Assembly: GCA_035353175.1 (NCBI GenBank)
Contig: DAOPZC010000039.1
Location: forward strand, 1-47,034
Reading direction: 5' to 3'
Length of the DNA stretch: 47,034 nt
From: DAOPZC01 sp035353175
Lineage (GTDB): Bacteria; Verrucomicrobiota; Kiritimatiellia; RFP12; UBA1067
Notes under the pieces: model-generated
What the model was told of the DNA's origin: nothing
Seen by the model: the letters and a program-made list of their open reading frames with translations, nothing else
Databases searched by the model: none
Shown: positions 31,795 through 41,177 of the stretch, in pieces
Numbering within the stretch: position 1 is the first letter of the stretch
Layout of the letters: the number at the start of each line of letters is the position of its first letter
Translations under genes and position numbers: made by a program

Positions 31795-34700
31795 ATGACG
31801 AAGACATGGGGATCGGTTCTGTGCTCACTGGCCTGCTCGCTCGCGCTTCAGGCGGACACGCTCCAACAGGAGTTCGTGACGCCGCCCGACGGCACCAAGC
31901 CCTACATGTACTGGTACTGGCTGAACAACAACGTCAGCGCCAAGGGCATCACGGCCGATCTCGAAGCCATGAAGCAAGCCGGCGTCGGCGAAGTCTTCAT
32001 CGGCCACGTCATCAGCGACGGCATCCCCGAAGGTACCGTGCCCATCCTCAGCCCCGAATGGTGGCAACTCGTCGCGCACGCCGTGCGCGAAGGCGACCGC
32101 ATCGGCGTGCGGGTCGGCATGTTCAACTGCCCCGGTTGGAGCCAGTCCGGCGGCCCCTGGATGAAGCCCGAGCAGAGCATGCGCTACCTCGTCAGCGCCG
32201 AGACGCGCGTCACAAGCGGCACCGCTTTCCGCGGCGTCCCCGCCAAACACGAGAAGGCCATCCAAGACGTCGCGCTCATCGCCTATCCCGCGCCCGCATT
32301 GGACGCCGCCGTCGCACGCCCCGCACGCACCGCCTGCGAACCGACGGTCGCGGAACTCGACGCTCTGCTCAAGAACGGTTCACGCGTCGTGCCCCTCCCC
32401 GCCAAGCCGATCACGCTCGATCTCTTCTTCGGCAAAGCCCTTCCGCTCCAGACCCTGACGCTCGATTTCGGCGACTCCCCCGTACGGCTCGCGGGCCTGC
32501 TGGAGACCGTGCAAAACGGCGTCCCGAAGAAACTGCGCGACATCGCCCTCTACCGCACCAACCTCAGCACCGCCATGGGCCCGCTTGTGGCCGCCCCCTT
32601 TGTTTTTGCGTTCGAACCGGTCACGACCGATCACCTGCGCCTCACCTTGACGCGGCTGGACGGCAAGCCGGTCGTCCGCGACATCGCCTTCTCCGGCGCG
32701 GCCCGCATCGATTTCGCGGCCGAGAAGCTGCTCGGCCGCATGTACCCCGAGCCTGTCCCCCCCGTGGACGCCTTTCTCTGGCCGGGCCAGCCGGAACCTG
32801 CGCCCGGAACCGCCGTGGACGCGGCGAGGATCATCGACCTCACGTCCAAAACGGCAAAGGACGGCTCGCTCGCGTGGCAGGCCCCCGCCGACGGCGGCGA
32901 CTGGATCATCGCACGCATCGGCATGGCCTCCACCGGCGTGATGTGCGGCCCGACCCCGCCGCAGGCCCGCGGTCTCGAATGCGACAAGATGAGCCGCGCC
33001 GCCGTTGACGCCCACTTCGACGGCATGATCGGCGAGTTCCTGCGCCGCATACCGGAAGGCCAGCGCAAAGGTTTCCAGCACATCACCCTCGACAGCTACG
33101 AGGTCGGTCCGCAAAACTGGACCGACGGCATGGCCGAAACCTTCAAAAAAACCTACGGCTACGACCCCGTGCCGTGGCTTGCCTGCCTCGGCGGCCGCGT
33201 GGTCGGCACGCGCAGCCAGACCGACCGCTTTCTCTGGGACTGGCGCCGGCTCGTCGCGGATCTCATCGCGCGCAACTACGTCGGCGGCCTCAAAGCCGCA
33301 GCCAACCGCCACGGGCTCAAGACCTGGCTGGAGAACTACGGCCACTGGGGCTTTCCCGGCGAATCGCTCCAATACGGCGGCGCAGCGGACGACATCGGCG
33401 GAGAGTATTGGCTCTGGAGTTCGCTGGGCGACGTCGAATGCCGTCTCGCCACTTCCTGCGCCCACACCTACGGCAAAAAAGTGGTCTCCGCCGAATCGTT
33501 CACCTCCGGCAAGAACTTCGTGCAGACGCCCGCCAACATGAAAACGCGCGGCGACTGGTGCATGGCCCAGGGCATCAACCACTTCGTGCTGCATGTCTAC
33601 GCCCATCAGCCCTACGACGTCAAACCTGGCCTCGTGCCATGGTTCGGCGCGGACTTCAACCGCAACTCGACCTGGTTCAAAGAGTACGGCAAAGGCTGGA
33701 CGGATTACCTGCGCCGCTGCTGCTATCTGCTCCAGCAGGGCACGCACGAGGCGGATGTCGCCTACTTCTTCGGCGAGGACACCCCGCGCATGAACGGCGT
33801 GCAGGACCCGCCCCTGCCGCAAGGCTACGACTACGACTACATCAACGCCGAGGTGCTCCTCACGCGCGCCACTTGCAAGAATGGTCGGATCGTGCTGCCC
33901 GACGGACAAAGCTACCGCGTGCTGGTGCTGCCGCCCTGCGAAACCATGACCCCCCGTCTGCTGAAAAAAATCGCTTCGTTCGTGAAGCAGGGGCTCGTCC
34001 TCGTCGGCAACCCGCCGCGACGCTCGCCCAGCCTCGAGGATTATCCCGACTGCGATGCCGCCGTGCTCAAAACCGCCGCAGACCTCTGGGGCATGGCTGC
34101 GTCTGCCACGCTCGACAATCCCGTGCGCAAAGGCCGCGTCTTCCGAGGCCACTCCCTCGAACACGTTTTCGAAAAATTGGGGACCCCTCCGGACGTCGCG
34201 AAGATGCCGAAAGAAATTCTCTGGTCGCACCGTACCGGCCGGGATTTCGACCTCTACTTCATCAGCAACCAGACCGAGAAACCGATCGCGATCACGCCCG
34301 AATTCCGCGTCACCGGCCGTCAGCCTGAAGTGTGGGACGCCATGACGGGCGCAGTCTGCGAGACCGCGGTTTTTGAGACGCTTCCGCACGCCACGCGCGT
34401 GCCCTTGAACCTTGACCCGGCGGGCTCACTCTTTGTGGTCTTCCGCAAGCCGATCGGGAAGCGCATCCCGGCGCGCTCACTCGCCCTCAACGGCGAACCG
34501 CTCGTATCCTGCGACGCGGCCACCACGACCACTCCGTCCCTTTCACAGCCCGGATCCTTCGCGATCTCCGCGCTCGTGAAACCCGGAAAGGACATCGCCC
34601 TGCCGCAACAGGGGCCGCGCGGCGTCCACAACCGGGACCAGAATTTCGTCGTCTTCCCCACGCACGGCAATACGTGGGGCGACGGCCATTCCGGCGCGGG

Positions 34701-35718
34701 GCTATCGGTCGGCCAGAACGGCGTGGCCGCATTCGAGCATTGGCACCAGAACATCGCGCCCGTGCTGGTATGGCGAGCCCCTGCGCCGCTTGACGCCTCC
34801 GTGCATGTCGCGCTGGTCTACACGTCCGGCATGCCGGCACTCTACATCGACGGCACGAAGGTCCACACCGGCATCGCCAGCGGCCAGGAACCCCACCCGT
34901 CAACAGGCAGCGCCGACGGCTTCACGGGGCTATGCGACGACGTGACCAGCCCAACCGGCACCTTCTCAGACGCGGACATCGCGGCGGCCGCCAAACGCGC
35001 GCGCGCCGAGACGTCGCGCGACACGCCCCCCTCCCGGCCGCCCCTCACCTTTGGACCCGACGGCGAGTGGATCCTCGCGGGGCATGCGCCGGGCACCTAT
35101 ACCGCCATCGGGGCGAGTGGCGTGAAACGCTCTTGGCAAATCGGTACGCACGAACGCCTCGTTCTCACCAACGCGGCGTGGACCGTCACCTTCTGCCATC
35201 CCGATGGCAACCCGCACACCGCCGTCTTCAACGCGCTCGGGGATTGGAAGGACAGTGCCGACCCGCGCGTCAGATACTTCAGCGGAACGGCCCTCTACGA
35301 AACGCGCTTCACGTGGGCCTTGCCGCGCACCAACACCCGCGTGTTTCTCGATCTGGGTGAGGTACGACAGATCGCGGCCATCGCGCTCAACGGCAGCGAA
35401 CTCGGCGTGACCTGGAAGAAACCCTTCCGCATCGACATCACGGACGCCCTGCGCGCCGGGGGCAACACACTCGCGGTCCGTGTGGCCAATGACTGGTTCA
35501 ACCGTTTCATCGGCGATGAGCAACTGCCCGACGACACTGGCGCGGACGGACGGGGCGACCTCGCGGTTTGGCCCGACTGGGTGCTGAAAGGCCTTCCCCG
35601 TCCCGAAGCCGGACGCGTGACACTCGTCAACCGCAAGCAGGTCAAGAAAGACACCCCGCTCCACCCTTCCGGCCTGCTGGGCCCCGTGACCGTTTACGAG
35701 CAGCCGCAGTTCCGCTGA
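31795..35718 (+). CDS. Secreted GH106-like alpha-L-rhamnosidase
   Basis: 1307-residue secreted glycoside hydrolase. The leader (TKTWGSVLCSLACSLALQA) is followed by the GH106 opening PYMYWYWLNNNVSAKGITADLEAMKQAG near 35-60 and the GMFNCPGWSQSGGPWM segment near 105-120. The barrel continues through HITLDSYEVGPQNW, WLENYGHWGFPGE and SAESFTSGKNF. GH106 enzymes remove alpha-L-rhamnose from pectin and algal or plant glycans. A LamG-like beta insertion (about 916-1068; LVYTSGMPALYIDGTKV) and a GH2-type sugar-binding sandwich (about 1139-1238; FSGTALYETRFTW) complete it. ATG 31795 is chosen with GGGAGA upstream; a GTG at 31750 would hide the leader. Exact linkage specificity is not readable. Confidence 0.87.
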   Translation: MTKTWGSVLCSLACSLALQADTLQQEFVTPPDGTKPYMYWYWLNNNVSAKGITADLEAMKQAGVGEVFIGHVISDGIPEGTVPILSPEWWQLVAHAVREGDRIGVRVGMFNCPGWSQSGGPWMKPEQSMRYLVSAETRVTSGTAFRGVPAKHEKAIQDVALIAYPAPALDAAVARPARTACEPTVAELDALLKNGSRVVPLPAKPITLDLFFGKALPLQTLTLDFGDSPVRLAGLLETVQNGVPKKLRDIALYRTNLSTAMGPLVAAPFVFAFEPVTTDHLRLTLTRLDGKPVVRDIAFSGAARIDFAAEKLLGRMYPEPVPPVDAFLWPGQPEPAPGTAVDAARIIDLTSKTAKDGSLAWQAPADGGDWIIARIGMASTGVMCGPTPPQARGLECDKMSRAAVDAHFDGMIGEFLRRIPEGQRKGFQHITLDSYEVGPQNWTDGMAETFKKTYGYDPVPWLACLGGRVVGTRSQTDRFLWDWRRLVADLIARNYVGGLKAAANRHGLKTWLENYGHWGFPGESLQYGGAADDIGGEYWLWSSLGDVECRLATSCAHTYGKKVVSAESFTSGKNFVQTPANMKTRGDWCMAQGINHFVLHVYAHQPYDVKPGLVPWFGADFNRNSTWFKEYGKGWTDYLRRCCYLLQQGTHEADVAYFFGEDTPRMNGVQDPPLPQGYDYDYINAEVLLTRATCKNGRIVLPDGQSYRVLVLPPCETMTPRLLKKIASFVKQGLVLVGNPPRRSPSLEDYPDCDAAVLKTAADLWGMAASATLDNPVRKGRVFRGHSLEHVFEKLGTPPDVAKMPKEILWSHRTGRDFDLYFISNQTEKPIAITPEFRVTGRQPEVWDAMTGAVCETAVFETLPHATRVPLNLDPAGSLFVVFRKPIGKRIPARSLALNGEPLVSCDAATTTTPSLSQPGSFAISALVKPGKDIALPQQGPRGVHNRDQNFVVFPTHGNTWGDGHSGAGLSVGQNGVAAFEHWHQNIAPVLVWRAPAPLDASVHVALVYTSGMPALYIDGTKVHTGIASGQEPHPSTGSADGFTGLCDDVTSPTGTFSDADIAAAAKRARAETSRDTPPSRPPLTFGPDGEWILAGHAPGTYTAIGASGVKRSWQIGTHERLVLTNAAWTVTFCHPDGNPHTAVFNALGDWKDSADPRVRYFSGTALYETRFTWALPRTNTRVFLDLGEVRQIAAIALNGSELGVTWKKPFRIDITDALRAGGNTLAVRVANDWFNRFIGDEQLPDDTGADGRGDLAVWPDWVLKGLPRPEAGRVTLVNRKQVKKDTPLHPSGLLGPVTVYEQPQFR

Positions 35719-35762
35719 CCTTGCGTCAGACAGAAGGCGCGCGGCCGGAAAGAACGGGCGTC

Positions 35763-38165
35763 TCATTTCCGCGTCTGTCCGCCCTCTGGCTGGAGTGCGG
35801 CTTTGAGTCGGGGCAACGCGGCGTCGATCTGGGCCAAGGCGTCTTTCGCTTGGGCAATGACTTCTTTTGCCCGTTGGGTCTGCTTCTGCACCTCGTCGGC
35901 GGCGAGGCTCGTCACCGGTGCGTGGGCGAGTTCCCGAGCCGCGTCCTCTTCATGCAACCGAATGACTTCTTCGGCCAAGGTCTGGACACGTTGCGCGTTC
36001 TGTTCGATTTCTTTGCGGATCTCCTGCGCTGCCGGAGGCAACCCCGAAGCCGGTTCACACAGCAGGTTTTCACCCGCGATCAGCACGGGCTTGTCCTCGC
36101 CCGCCGGACGCCATGCGACAGCAAGATGATCGCCTTTCTCGCCTTCCCTCAGCAACGCCATGACGAAGTAGCGCTCGCCTTTGACGAGCCGCACCGCTTC
36201 CGATTTCCGCTGATCCGGATCCCATTGCCATCGGCCCGTGTGAGTGTCCGTCTTGACACACAGCTTCGCGCGAGAGGAATCTTGGTCGAAGCTCAACCAC
36301 ATTTCGCCTTGGTCATCCGCCGCGATAAAGAACACATAATCGCCCGTCTCTGGCGGCGTGAGGTACCCTTTCACGCGAGCCACGTATTTTTCGCCATGGC
36401 TTTCCGGCGTCGCGAATTCCGCGAGGCGCTGCGAGGAATCCGGCGGCCGGTTCGTCATCACTCCCTGCTTACGAAACTCGTCCAGCGATCGGCAGGTGAC
36501 CCCTTCCCAGAACTCAACCAGCAACCCTGGTAAAAGACCATTCACCAACACGTTCAGATCCGACCGACGCTGGGCAAGCGGTTCTGAGAGACCGGCCGCC
36601 GATTCAGACTGACGGCTCAACTCCGCGCGCGCGGCCTCGATGCGGGGCCGCGCGACGATCTCGTCCGGCGAGCCGCCCAAGACGCGGTCGGCCGCTGCGG
36701 CCAACGTCGAATTGAGCGCGACGGCGCGCTCGCGGTATTTCAGTGCCAGATCGACGCCGCCCGAGATCTCGCGGCAAAACACGGCAGACGCAAGAAAAAG
36801 CGCACTCTTGGTGCCGGCGTCGACACTGGCACGGGGGACAACCGCGTTGATCAGACGCAACATCTGTTCCGGCGGGATCTTGGCCCACGCCACGATGCGT
36901 CCCGGCGCCACGGTCACCCCTTCATCGGATGCGCCTGTCACATCGAGCTGGCCGCCGAACGCGACCCACACGCCTTTGAGCCTCGAGCGCGCAAGCTCGC
37001 TCTGCACATAAGCCCTGAGCCGCTGCAGCAGCTCAAGCCGCTCGATAGACGTCGCGACGAACGCCGACGACTCGGGATCGCTCCACGCCGTTTTGCCGGC
37101 CTTCAACGCTTGAGCCGCCTCAGCGAACCGGTAGGCTTTGCCGTTGATGCGCATCTGCTCCTCGACCGCCCCGCGGGCCGGCGCAAGCGCCGCCGCACGG
37201 GCGGCCCGCACTTCTCGCCGCGTCTCCGCGGCACTTGCGGATTTCGCCACAAGCTGTTGCGGCGCAGTCCCGGTCCACGGCTGAAGATATTGCGCCGCGA
37301 TCACCACCGTCTTGTCGGAGACCGGTCCGGACCACCCCACGGCAAGAAAGTCGAGCCCAGTCCCCTCTTTCATCAGCGCCTCAATGTAATAGCGCCGACC
37401 GACCTCAAGTTCGCACGCTGCGGAGCGCTGGTCCGGGCGCGCGCCCCACCCCTTGACCCATGCATTGATGCTGACCAGCTTGCGCATGTTGTCCGGCGTC
37501 GCGTCCGTGCTCAGCCATAGTTCGGCCGAGTCGTCCACAGAGACCTCGAAGGTATATTTCCCTGACTGGGGCGGCGTGAGGAATCCCCTGACACGCACAC
37601 CGTACTGATCGGCCGTGTTCTCAGACAGCTCGAAATTTCCGATCTGAACGGTCCGGTCCGGTTGCCCCGGGAACTTGTCTGACGCCCGAAGATTCGTGAT
37701 GTACTTGTCGGGTATCCGTTCGTAGTAATCGCACAGCAATCCGTGCGGGCTACCGGCGGGGATATCGCGCATCACCGTTCGCGGTGACGGGCGCGGCACG
37801 GCCGGCTGAGCCGTTTTCACTTGTGCCGGGGGAGGAGTCTCCGCGTGCAGCTTCACCGTCTCGTCGGACTCAGCCGGCGCGACGGCTTCCGCCGCCTTTG
37901 CGGCGGGCTCCGGCCCGGCCTTCGCGACCGCGACCGGCCGGGCTGACCGTGCCGTGAGAACCGGTTTCTTCGACCCCTTGCCGACCATAGCCGCGATGAG
38001 GATCACGGTCAGAACAGCACCCGCCCCCGCAGCGGCAAAAAAGCGGCCCTTTCGCGGGCTTATCGGCTTTTTGGCGGGCGGAGGCTGCAACGAGGCGGAC
38101 GTATGGGACAATCCCTTCGCTTGAATTTTTTGCGTGAACCCTCGATCGATCTTAATAGTCGCCAT
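35763..38165 (-). CDS. Membrane-anchored protein with two PA14 domains
   Basis: 800-residue protein with a short basic cytoplasmic N-terminus (MATIKIDRGFTQKIQAKG) and one membrane helix (about 40-62). A Pro/Ala linker follows, then two PA14-like beta domains (about 140-300, with YTFEVSVDDSAELWLS; and about 555-700, with YVFFIAADDQGEMWLSFD). Helical stretches lie between and after the domains, and the C-terminus is a coiled coil (EIRKEIEQNAQRVQTLAEEV...). PA14 domains bind carbohydrate in many surface proteins. It is single-gene on the minus strand. ATG 38165 is preceded by GAGGGATGACGGT. The function is not known; carbohydrate binding at the cell surface is the best guess. Confidence 0.8.
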   Translation of the reverse strand: MATIKIDRGFTQKIQAKGLSHTSASLQPPPAKKPISPRKGRFFAAAGAGAVLTVILIAAMVGKGSKKPVLTARSARPVAVAKAGPEPAAKAAEAVAPAESDETVKLHAETPPPAQVKTAQPAVPRPSPRTVMRDIPAGSPHGLLCDYYERIPDKYITNLRASDKFPGQPDRTVQIGNFELSENTADQYGVRVRGFLTPPQSGKYTFEVSVDDSAELWLSTDATPDNMRKLVSINAWVKGWGARPDQRSAACELEVGRRYYIEALMKEGTGLDFLAVGWSGPVSDKTVVIAAQYLQPWTGTAPQQLVAKSASAAETRREVRAARAAALAPARGAVEEQMRINGKAYRFAEAAQALKAGKTAWSDPESSAFVATSIERLELLQRLRAYVQSELARSRLKGVWVAFGGQLDVTGASDEGVTVAPGRIVAWAKIPPEQMLRLINAVVPRASVDAGTKSALFLASAVFCREISGGVDLALKYRERAVALNSTLAAAADRVLGGSPDEIVARPRIEAARAELSRQSESAAGLSEPLAQRRSDLNVLVNGLLPGLLVEFWEGVTCRSLDEFRKQGVMTNRPPDSSQRLAEFATPESHGEKYVARVKGYLTPPETGDYVFFIAADDQGEMWLSFDQDSSRAKLCVKTDTHTGRWQWDPDQRKSEAVRLVKGERYFVMALLREGEKGDHLAVAWRPAGEDKPVLIAGENLLCEPASGLPPAAQEIRKEIEQNAQRVQTLAEEVIRLHEEDAARELAHAPVTSLAADEVQKQTQRAKEVIAQAKDALAQIDAALPRLKAALQPEGGQTRK

Positions 38166-38230
38166 ACCGTCATCCCTCAACGCGTTTTATTTAAAATAAC
38201 ATATGGCCGCAATGATGTGAAGTTCCAACC

Positions 38231-38252
38231 GGACGTTTGCTGGACGTTTGCT
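38231..38252. repeat. Tandem 11-bp direct repeat
   Basis: GGACGTTTGCT is present twice in immediate succession (38231-38241 and 38242-38252), one helical turn apart. It lies in the 173-base gap between the divergent PA14 and CPBP genes. It could be a regulator site or a simple duplication. The gap also holds an AT-rich stretch at 38185-38203 that may carry the PA14 gene's promoter. Confidence 0.5.
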
Positions 38253-38338
38253 GGCGGCTTTTATCCGGTCTCAACCGCAAAGGCGGGTCACCCCTGTTTC
38301 TCATTGCCCGGAAAGGCCGGAGCGGGCACAATAGGCGC

Positions 38339-39175
38339 ATGTCCCCGGAAACATCCGATCTGACGCGCATTCTTTTCAAGGCCCTCGCCGGGCTTCTCAT
38401 GCTGGCGGGAGTCACGGTGGACCTCTGTCTTGCAGGGCGGCGGGTGCAAACCCGCCGTCTGACGCCGTCTCTTCGCGCGCGTGCCGCTTTAGTTCAACGC
38501 CCTTTCACCGCCTTCCACACGCAACTGACGGTGTTCGCCACGCTGCTGTTTTCGCTGCCGACACTTTTCCAGAATCCTGCGCCGGCGCTTCCCAAAGAGA
38601 GCGAGATGATCTTCGGCCCCTTGATATATGCCCTCACAGGGCTGACGATCATCGCCCTCTGCCTGTCCTATTCGCGCGTCTCGGTGTCCCACGCCTTCTT
38701 TTCGCCGCACTGCCCCACACGGCAAGCGCTCAAAAAGGGCCTGCTCTACGGGTTTGCCGTGCTCCCCCCCGTCGCGTTGCTCGCCATGGCCTTGACGGCC
38801 ATAACCGACGCGCTCGGCTACGAACCGCAACTCCAAGAGGTGTTCGGCTGGATAGGCGACGACTCGCTGACGCTGGGCACCCGCGTATTCATGATGACGG
38901 CCGCCGTTGGCATCGCGCCCGTGGTCGAAGAGTTCCTGTTCAGGGGCATCCTTTTCACCGCCGTCCTGAAGACACGTTCTTTCTTTTTCTCGGCGCTGCT
39001 GTCGGGGACCTATTTCGCGCTTGTGCATTTCCACGCGCCGTCATTCTTGCCGCTGCTCGCGCTAAGCTTCGCCTTCTCGGCTGGCTACGCCGCCACAGGT
39101 TCGGTCCTCACTCCGATCGTGATGCACGGGCTCTTCAACCTGGCCAGCCTTGTCTTCTATTTCGCAGACAAATAA
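38339..39175 (+). CDS. CPBP family intramembrane glutamic protease
   Basis: 278-residue membrane protein with about 7-8 hydrophobic segments. The ABI/CPBP signatures are present: E197-E198-x3-R202 (VVEEFLFRGILF), a FALVHFHAP segment with the F-x3-H motif, and a final IVMHGLFN histidine. These place the catalytic glutamates and histidines in the membrane, as in Rce1-like CAAX proteases. Bacterial members act in peptide processing, bacteriocin immunity or regulated proteolysis; the substrate is unknown. ATG 38339 is the first start giving a normal N-terminus; an in-frame extension back to 38237 covers the direct repeat and is unlikely. Confidence 0.87.
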   Translation: MSPETSDLTRILFKALAGLLMLAGVTVDLCLAGRRVQTRRLTPSLRARAALVQRPFTAFHTQLTVFATLLFSLPTLFQNPAPALPKESEMIFGPLIYALTGLTIIALCLSYSRVSVSHAFFSPHCPTRQALKKGLLYGFAVLPPVALLAMALTAITDALGYEPQLQEVFGWIGDDSLTLGTRVFMMTAAVGIAPVVEEFLFRGILFTAVLKTRSFFFSALLSGTYFALVHFHAPSFLPLLALSFAFSAGYAATGSVLTPIVMHGLFNLASLVFYFADK

Positions 39176-39184
39176 CATTTGCTG

Positions 39185-39215
39185 GCGCAGCCAAGGCGTC
39201 GGGCTTCGCCTGCGC
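39185..39215. terminator. Hairpin between convergent genes
   Basis: GCGCAG (39185-39190) pairs with CTGCGC (39210-39215), or in an alternative fold AGGCG (39194-39198) pairs with CGCCT (39207-39211). The site lies between the CPBP stop (39175) and the sialidase stop (39247). No U-tract follows, so termination is only suggested by position. Confidence 0.33.
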
Positions 39216-39246
39216 TTTCAGCCTCCCCCGCCGCACATGCCAGCCG

Positions 39247-41016
39247 CTAGCGCTTAACCGCGCGGAAGTTGCCGATAGCTTCAGACGTCCGCAACGGCCG
39301 GCTGTAGAGACGCGCCCCTTTGACCGCCGGCGCCAACTCGGCCTGATACGCCCCCTTGACCTCGCCCATCTCCAGCGGCAAGCGTCCCCAGCCGTACTGC
39401 CGCGCCGCTCCGCCGTCGCACAGCACGCCATCCGCCACCACCATCACGATCGCCGCAGAAAAATCACAAATGAAGACGAGATGCAGCTGCTTTCCGACCT
39501 GAACCACGCCGGGATCGGTGTGCCACACCGCCGCACGGCTACCGTCGCACAATTCGATCGCACACGTCGGCTGCCCCGCGATCTCGGAGGTCACGACGCG
39601 CACTCCAGATCCATTCTTGTCCACCGTCGTGAACAGCGCCTGTCCCGGCGCCACGGCATCAAGCGCAAGCGACAGTTCAACCGTCAGCCCCCCGTGCGAA
39701 AGATCGCCGAACCCGCGCGGCACGGTGGGACGCGACACCGCGCCGCCCGCGTCCAATTTCTCCAGCACAAGCCCGTTGGTGCAGACGGCCTTAACGGTCG
39801 CCTGATTCCACAGTCCGTCAAGCAGTGACCGGTCCAGCGGATGGGCGCGCGCGACCGTTTTCTGCGTTTCGGTCAGCCAGAACTTGCCGTCATGCTCGAT
39901 GAGGTCGGGATAGCTCATGCGGATCGCGGGGTTCGGGTCGAACAGCGCGATCTCGGGCTCGGACCAGTGAATGAAACCGTCCTCCTTCAGCACGCCGCCC
40001 GACAGGAACGCCGGATTGCGGCCGGCCCACGCTTTTCCGCCGTGGTTGTGATGCCAGAAGAGATACTTGCCCTCGGAAGTCACAAAAAGCTTGGGGCACG
40101 CGCGCGGCGTCTTGAGCGTGCGCAATCCAGGTCCATAGGTCATGGGCTCGGGCAACGACCACGTCGCGCCGTTGTCGCGACTGTAACTGTGCCCGGGCGT
40201 ACCGCTTTCCAGCCGGAACACGCAGAAGAGGTCGCTCTTCGACAGCGGCACCAAGTTGTGCTCCTCCTGCACGCTGCCCAGCGCGGGGTTCCGGATTCCC
40301 TTTTCACCGTCGGGCAACAGCCTGAAGACGAGCTTGTCGGGATCCTTCTCGGTCAGGATGTTCGACGCCTCGACCACCCACCCCTCGCCTTCCTGCATAA
40401 AGAATTTGCCGAGCTTCGTGAAGGCGAAATAAACCTTGCCGTCTTTGACTTTGGGTTTGTCGATGCCCCAGAAATGGCAGACTTCGCCTTTCCAAGGATT
40501 GCCGCGGTCCACCTCGGTCACGCGGAGCGGAATGCGGAACCGCTGAGCGGACCAGGTCGCACCCTCGTCGTCCGAGTACCGGAAGGCGTACCATCCGTGC
40601 GTGTCGGCCCTCACGCGCTTGTCGGAGCTCGGCAGCGTCACGATGTTGTCGCCGTTGTACGTGTAAAAAGCATAGATGCGTCCGGACGGCGTGATCAGCG
40701 GTGTCACCCACGACGCTTCGGGGCCGGAATCCGGCTCGATGGCGACAAGCTCCGACCACGTCTTGCCCTGGTCCCGGCTGGTCGTCGCGACTACGTGCTG
40801 CCCCTGCTGCCCTTCCAGTCCCTTGCCGGTCGTAAGCGTGCACACCCAAGCGCCGTTGGAGGCCACCACAACATACGGCTGGTCCGAATACCCTTCGCCC
40901 GGAATTCTCAGCCCGTTGGCGATGTTGCGCGAGTCTGCCGCGCGCACCGCCTGAATATCCGCCGCCGACAGCGAGAAAGCTCCGAAGAAAAGAAACGCGA
41001 AAACGCTCTTGTTCAT
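39247..41016 (-). CDS. Exported sialidase-like BNR protein with LamG-like domain
   Basis: 589-residue exported protein (leader MNKSVFAFLFFGAFSLSAA). The six-bladed propeller shows three clear Asp-boxes, SRDQGKTW (about 79), SDDEGATW (about 146) and SRDNGATW (about 277), plus LRIPGEGYSDQP near the N-terminus in the place of the RIP arginine motif. This resembles exo-alpha-sialidase (GH33) and related BNR hydrolases, but other substrates are possible. A C-terminal concanavalin-like domain (about 425-589) probably binds glycan. ATG 41016 is chosen: ACGGAG lies 8 bases upstream, and the alternative GTG 41025 overlaps that site. Confidence 0.83.
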   Translation of the reverse strand: MNKSVFAFLFFGAFSLSAADIQAVRAADSRNIANGLRIPGEGYSDQPYVVVASNGAWVCTLTTGKGLEGQQGQHVVATTSRDQGKTWSELVAIEPDSGPEASWVTPLITPSGRIYAFYTYNGDNIVTLPSSDKRVRADTHGWYAFRYSDDEGATWSAQRFRIPLRVTEVDRGNPWKGEVCHFWGIDKPKVKDGKVYFAFTKLGKFFMQEGEGWVVEASNILTEKDPDKLVFRLLPDGEKGIRNPALGSVQEEHNLVPLSKSDLFCVFRLESGTPGHSYSRDNGATWSLPEPMTYGPGLRTLKTPRACPKLFVTSEGKYLFWHHNHGGKAWAGRNPAFLSGGVLKEDGFIHWSEPEIALFDPNPAIRMSYPDLIEHDGKFWLTETQKTVARAHPLDRSLLDGLWNQATVKAVCTNGLVLEKLDAGGAVSRPTVPRGFGDLSHGGLTVELSLALDAVAPGQALFTTVDKNGSGVRVVTSEIAGQPTCAIELCDGSRAAVWHTDPGVVQVGKQLHLVFICDFSAAIVMVVADGVLCDGGAARQYGWGRLPLEMGEVKGAYQAELAPAVKGARLYSRPLRTSEAIGNFRAVKR

Positions 41017-41117
41017 ATTTATCACTCCGTGCGATGTTTACTTTCGCACATACACGGTACCGGTTTAGCGCGGCACGCGCAACCGCAATTTTCAGCCGTG
41101 GAAAACTGGATTTTCCG

Positions 41118-41147
41118 TTTCCGATTCATCACATCCTGTGATAAAAT
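41118..41147 (+). promoter_or_regulatory. nadA promoter with overlapping palindrome
   Basis: ATCACA-TCC-TGTGAT (41128-41142) is a perfect 6-3-6 inverted repeat, extended on both sides by complementary pairs except one (41125-41145). It overlaps a -10-like TAAAAT (41142-41147), with TTCCGA (41119-41124) 17 bases upstream as a weak -35. A repressor bound here would block nadA, whose ATG lies 31 bases downstream. The motif does not match any NAD regulator site I can name. Confidence 0.5.
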
Positions 41148-41177
41148 TTGGCCGCATTCAAACACGGGAACGTGAAC

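Noticed and set aside
32380..34389. 669-codon minus-strand frame opposite the rhamnosidase gene
   Set aside because: No domain; the plus frame matches GH106 throughout.
35719..35762. Terminator between the convergent rhamnosidase and PA14 genes
   Set aside because: No stable hairpin or U-run is visible in the 44-base gap.
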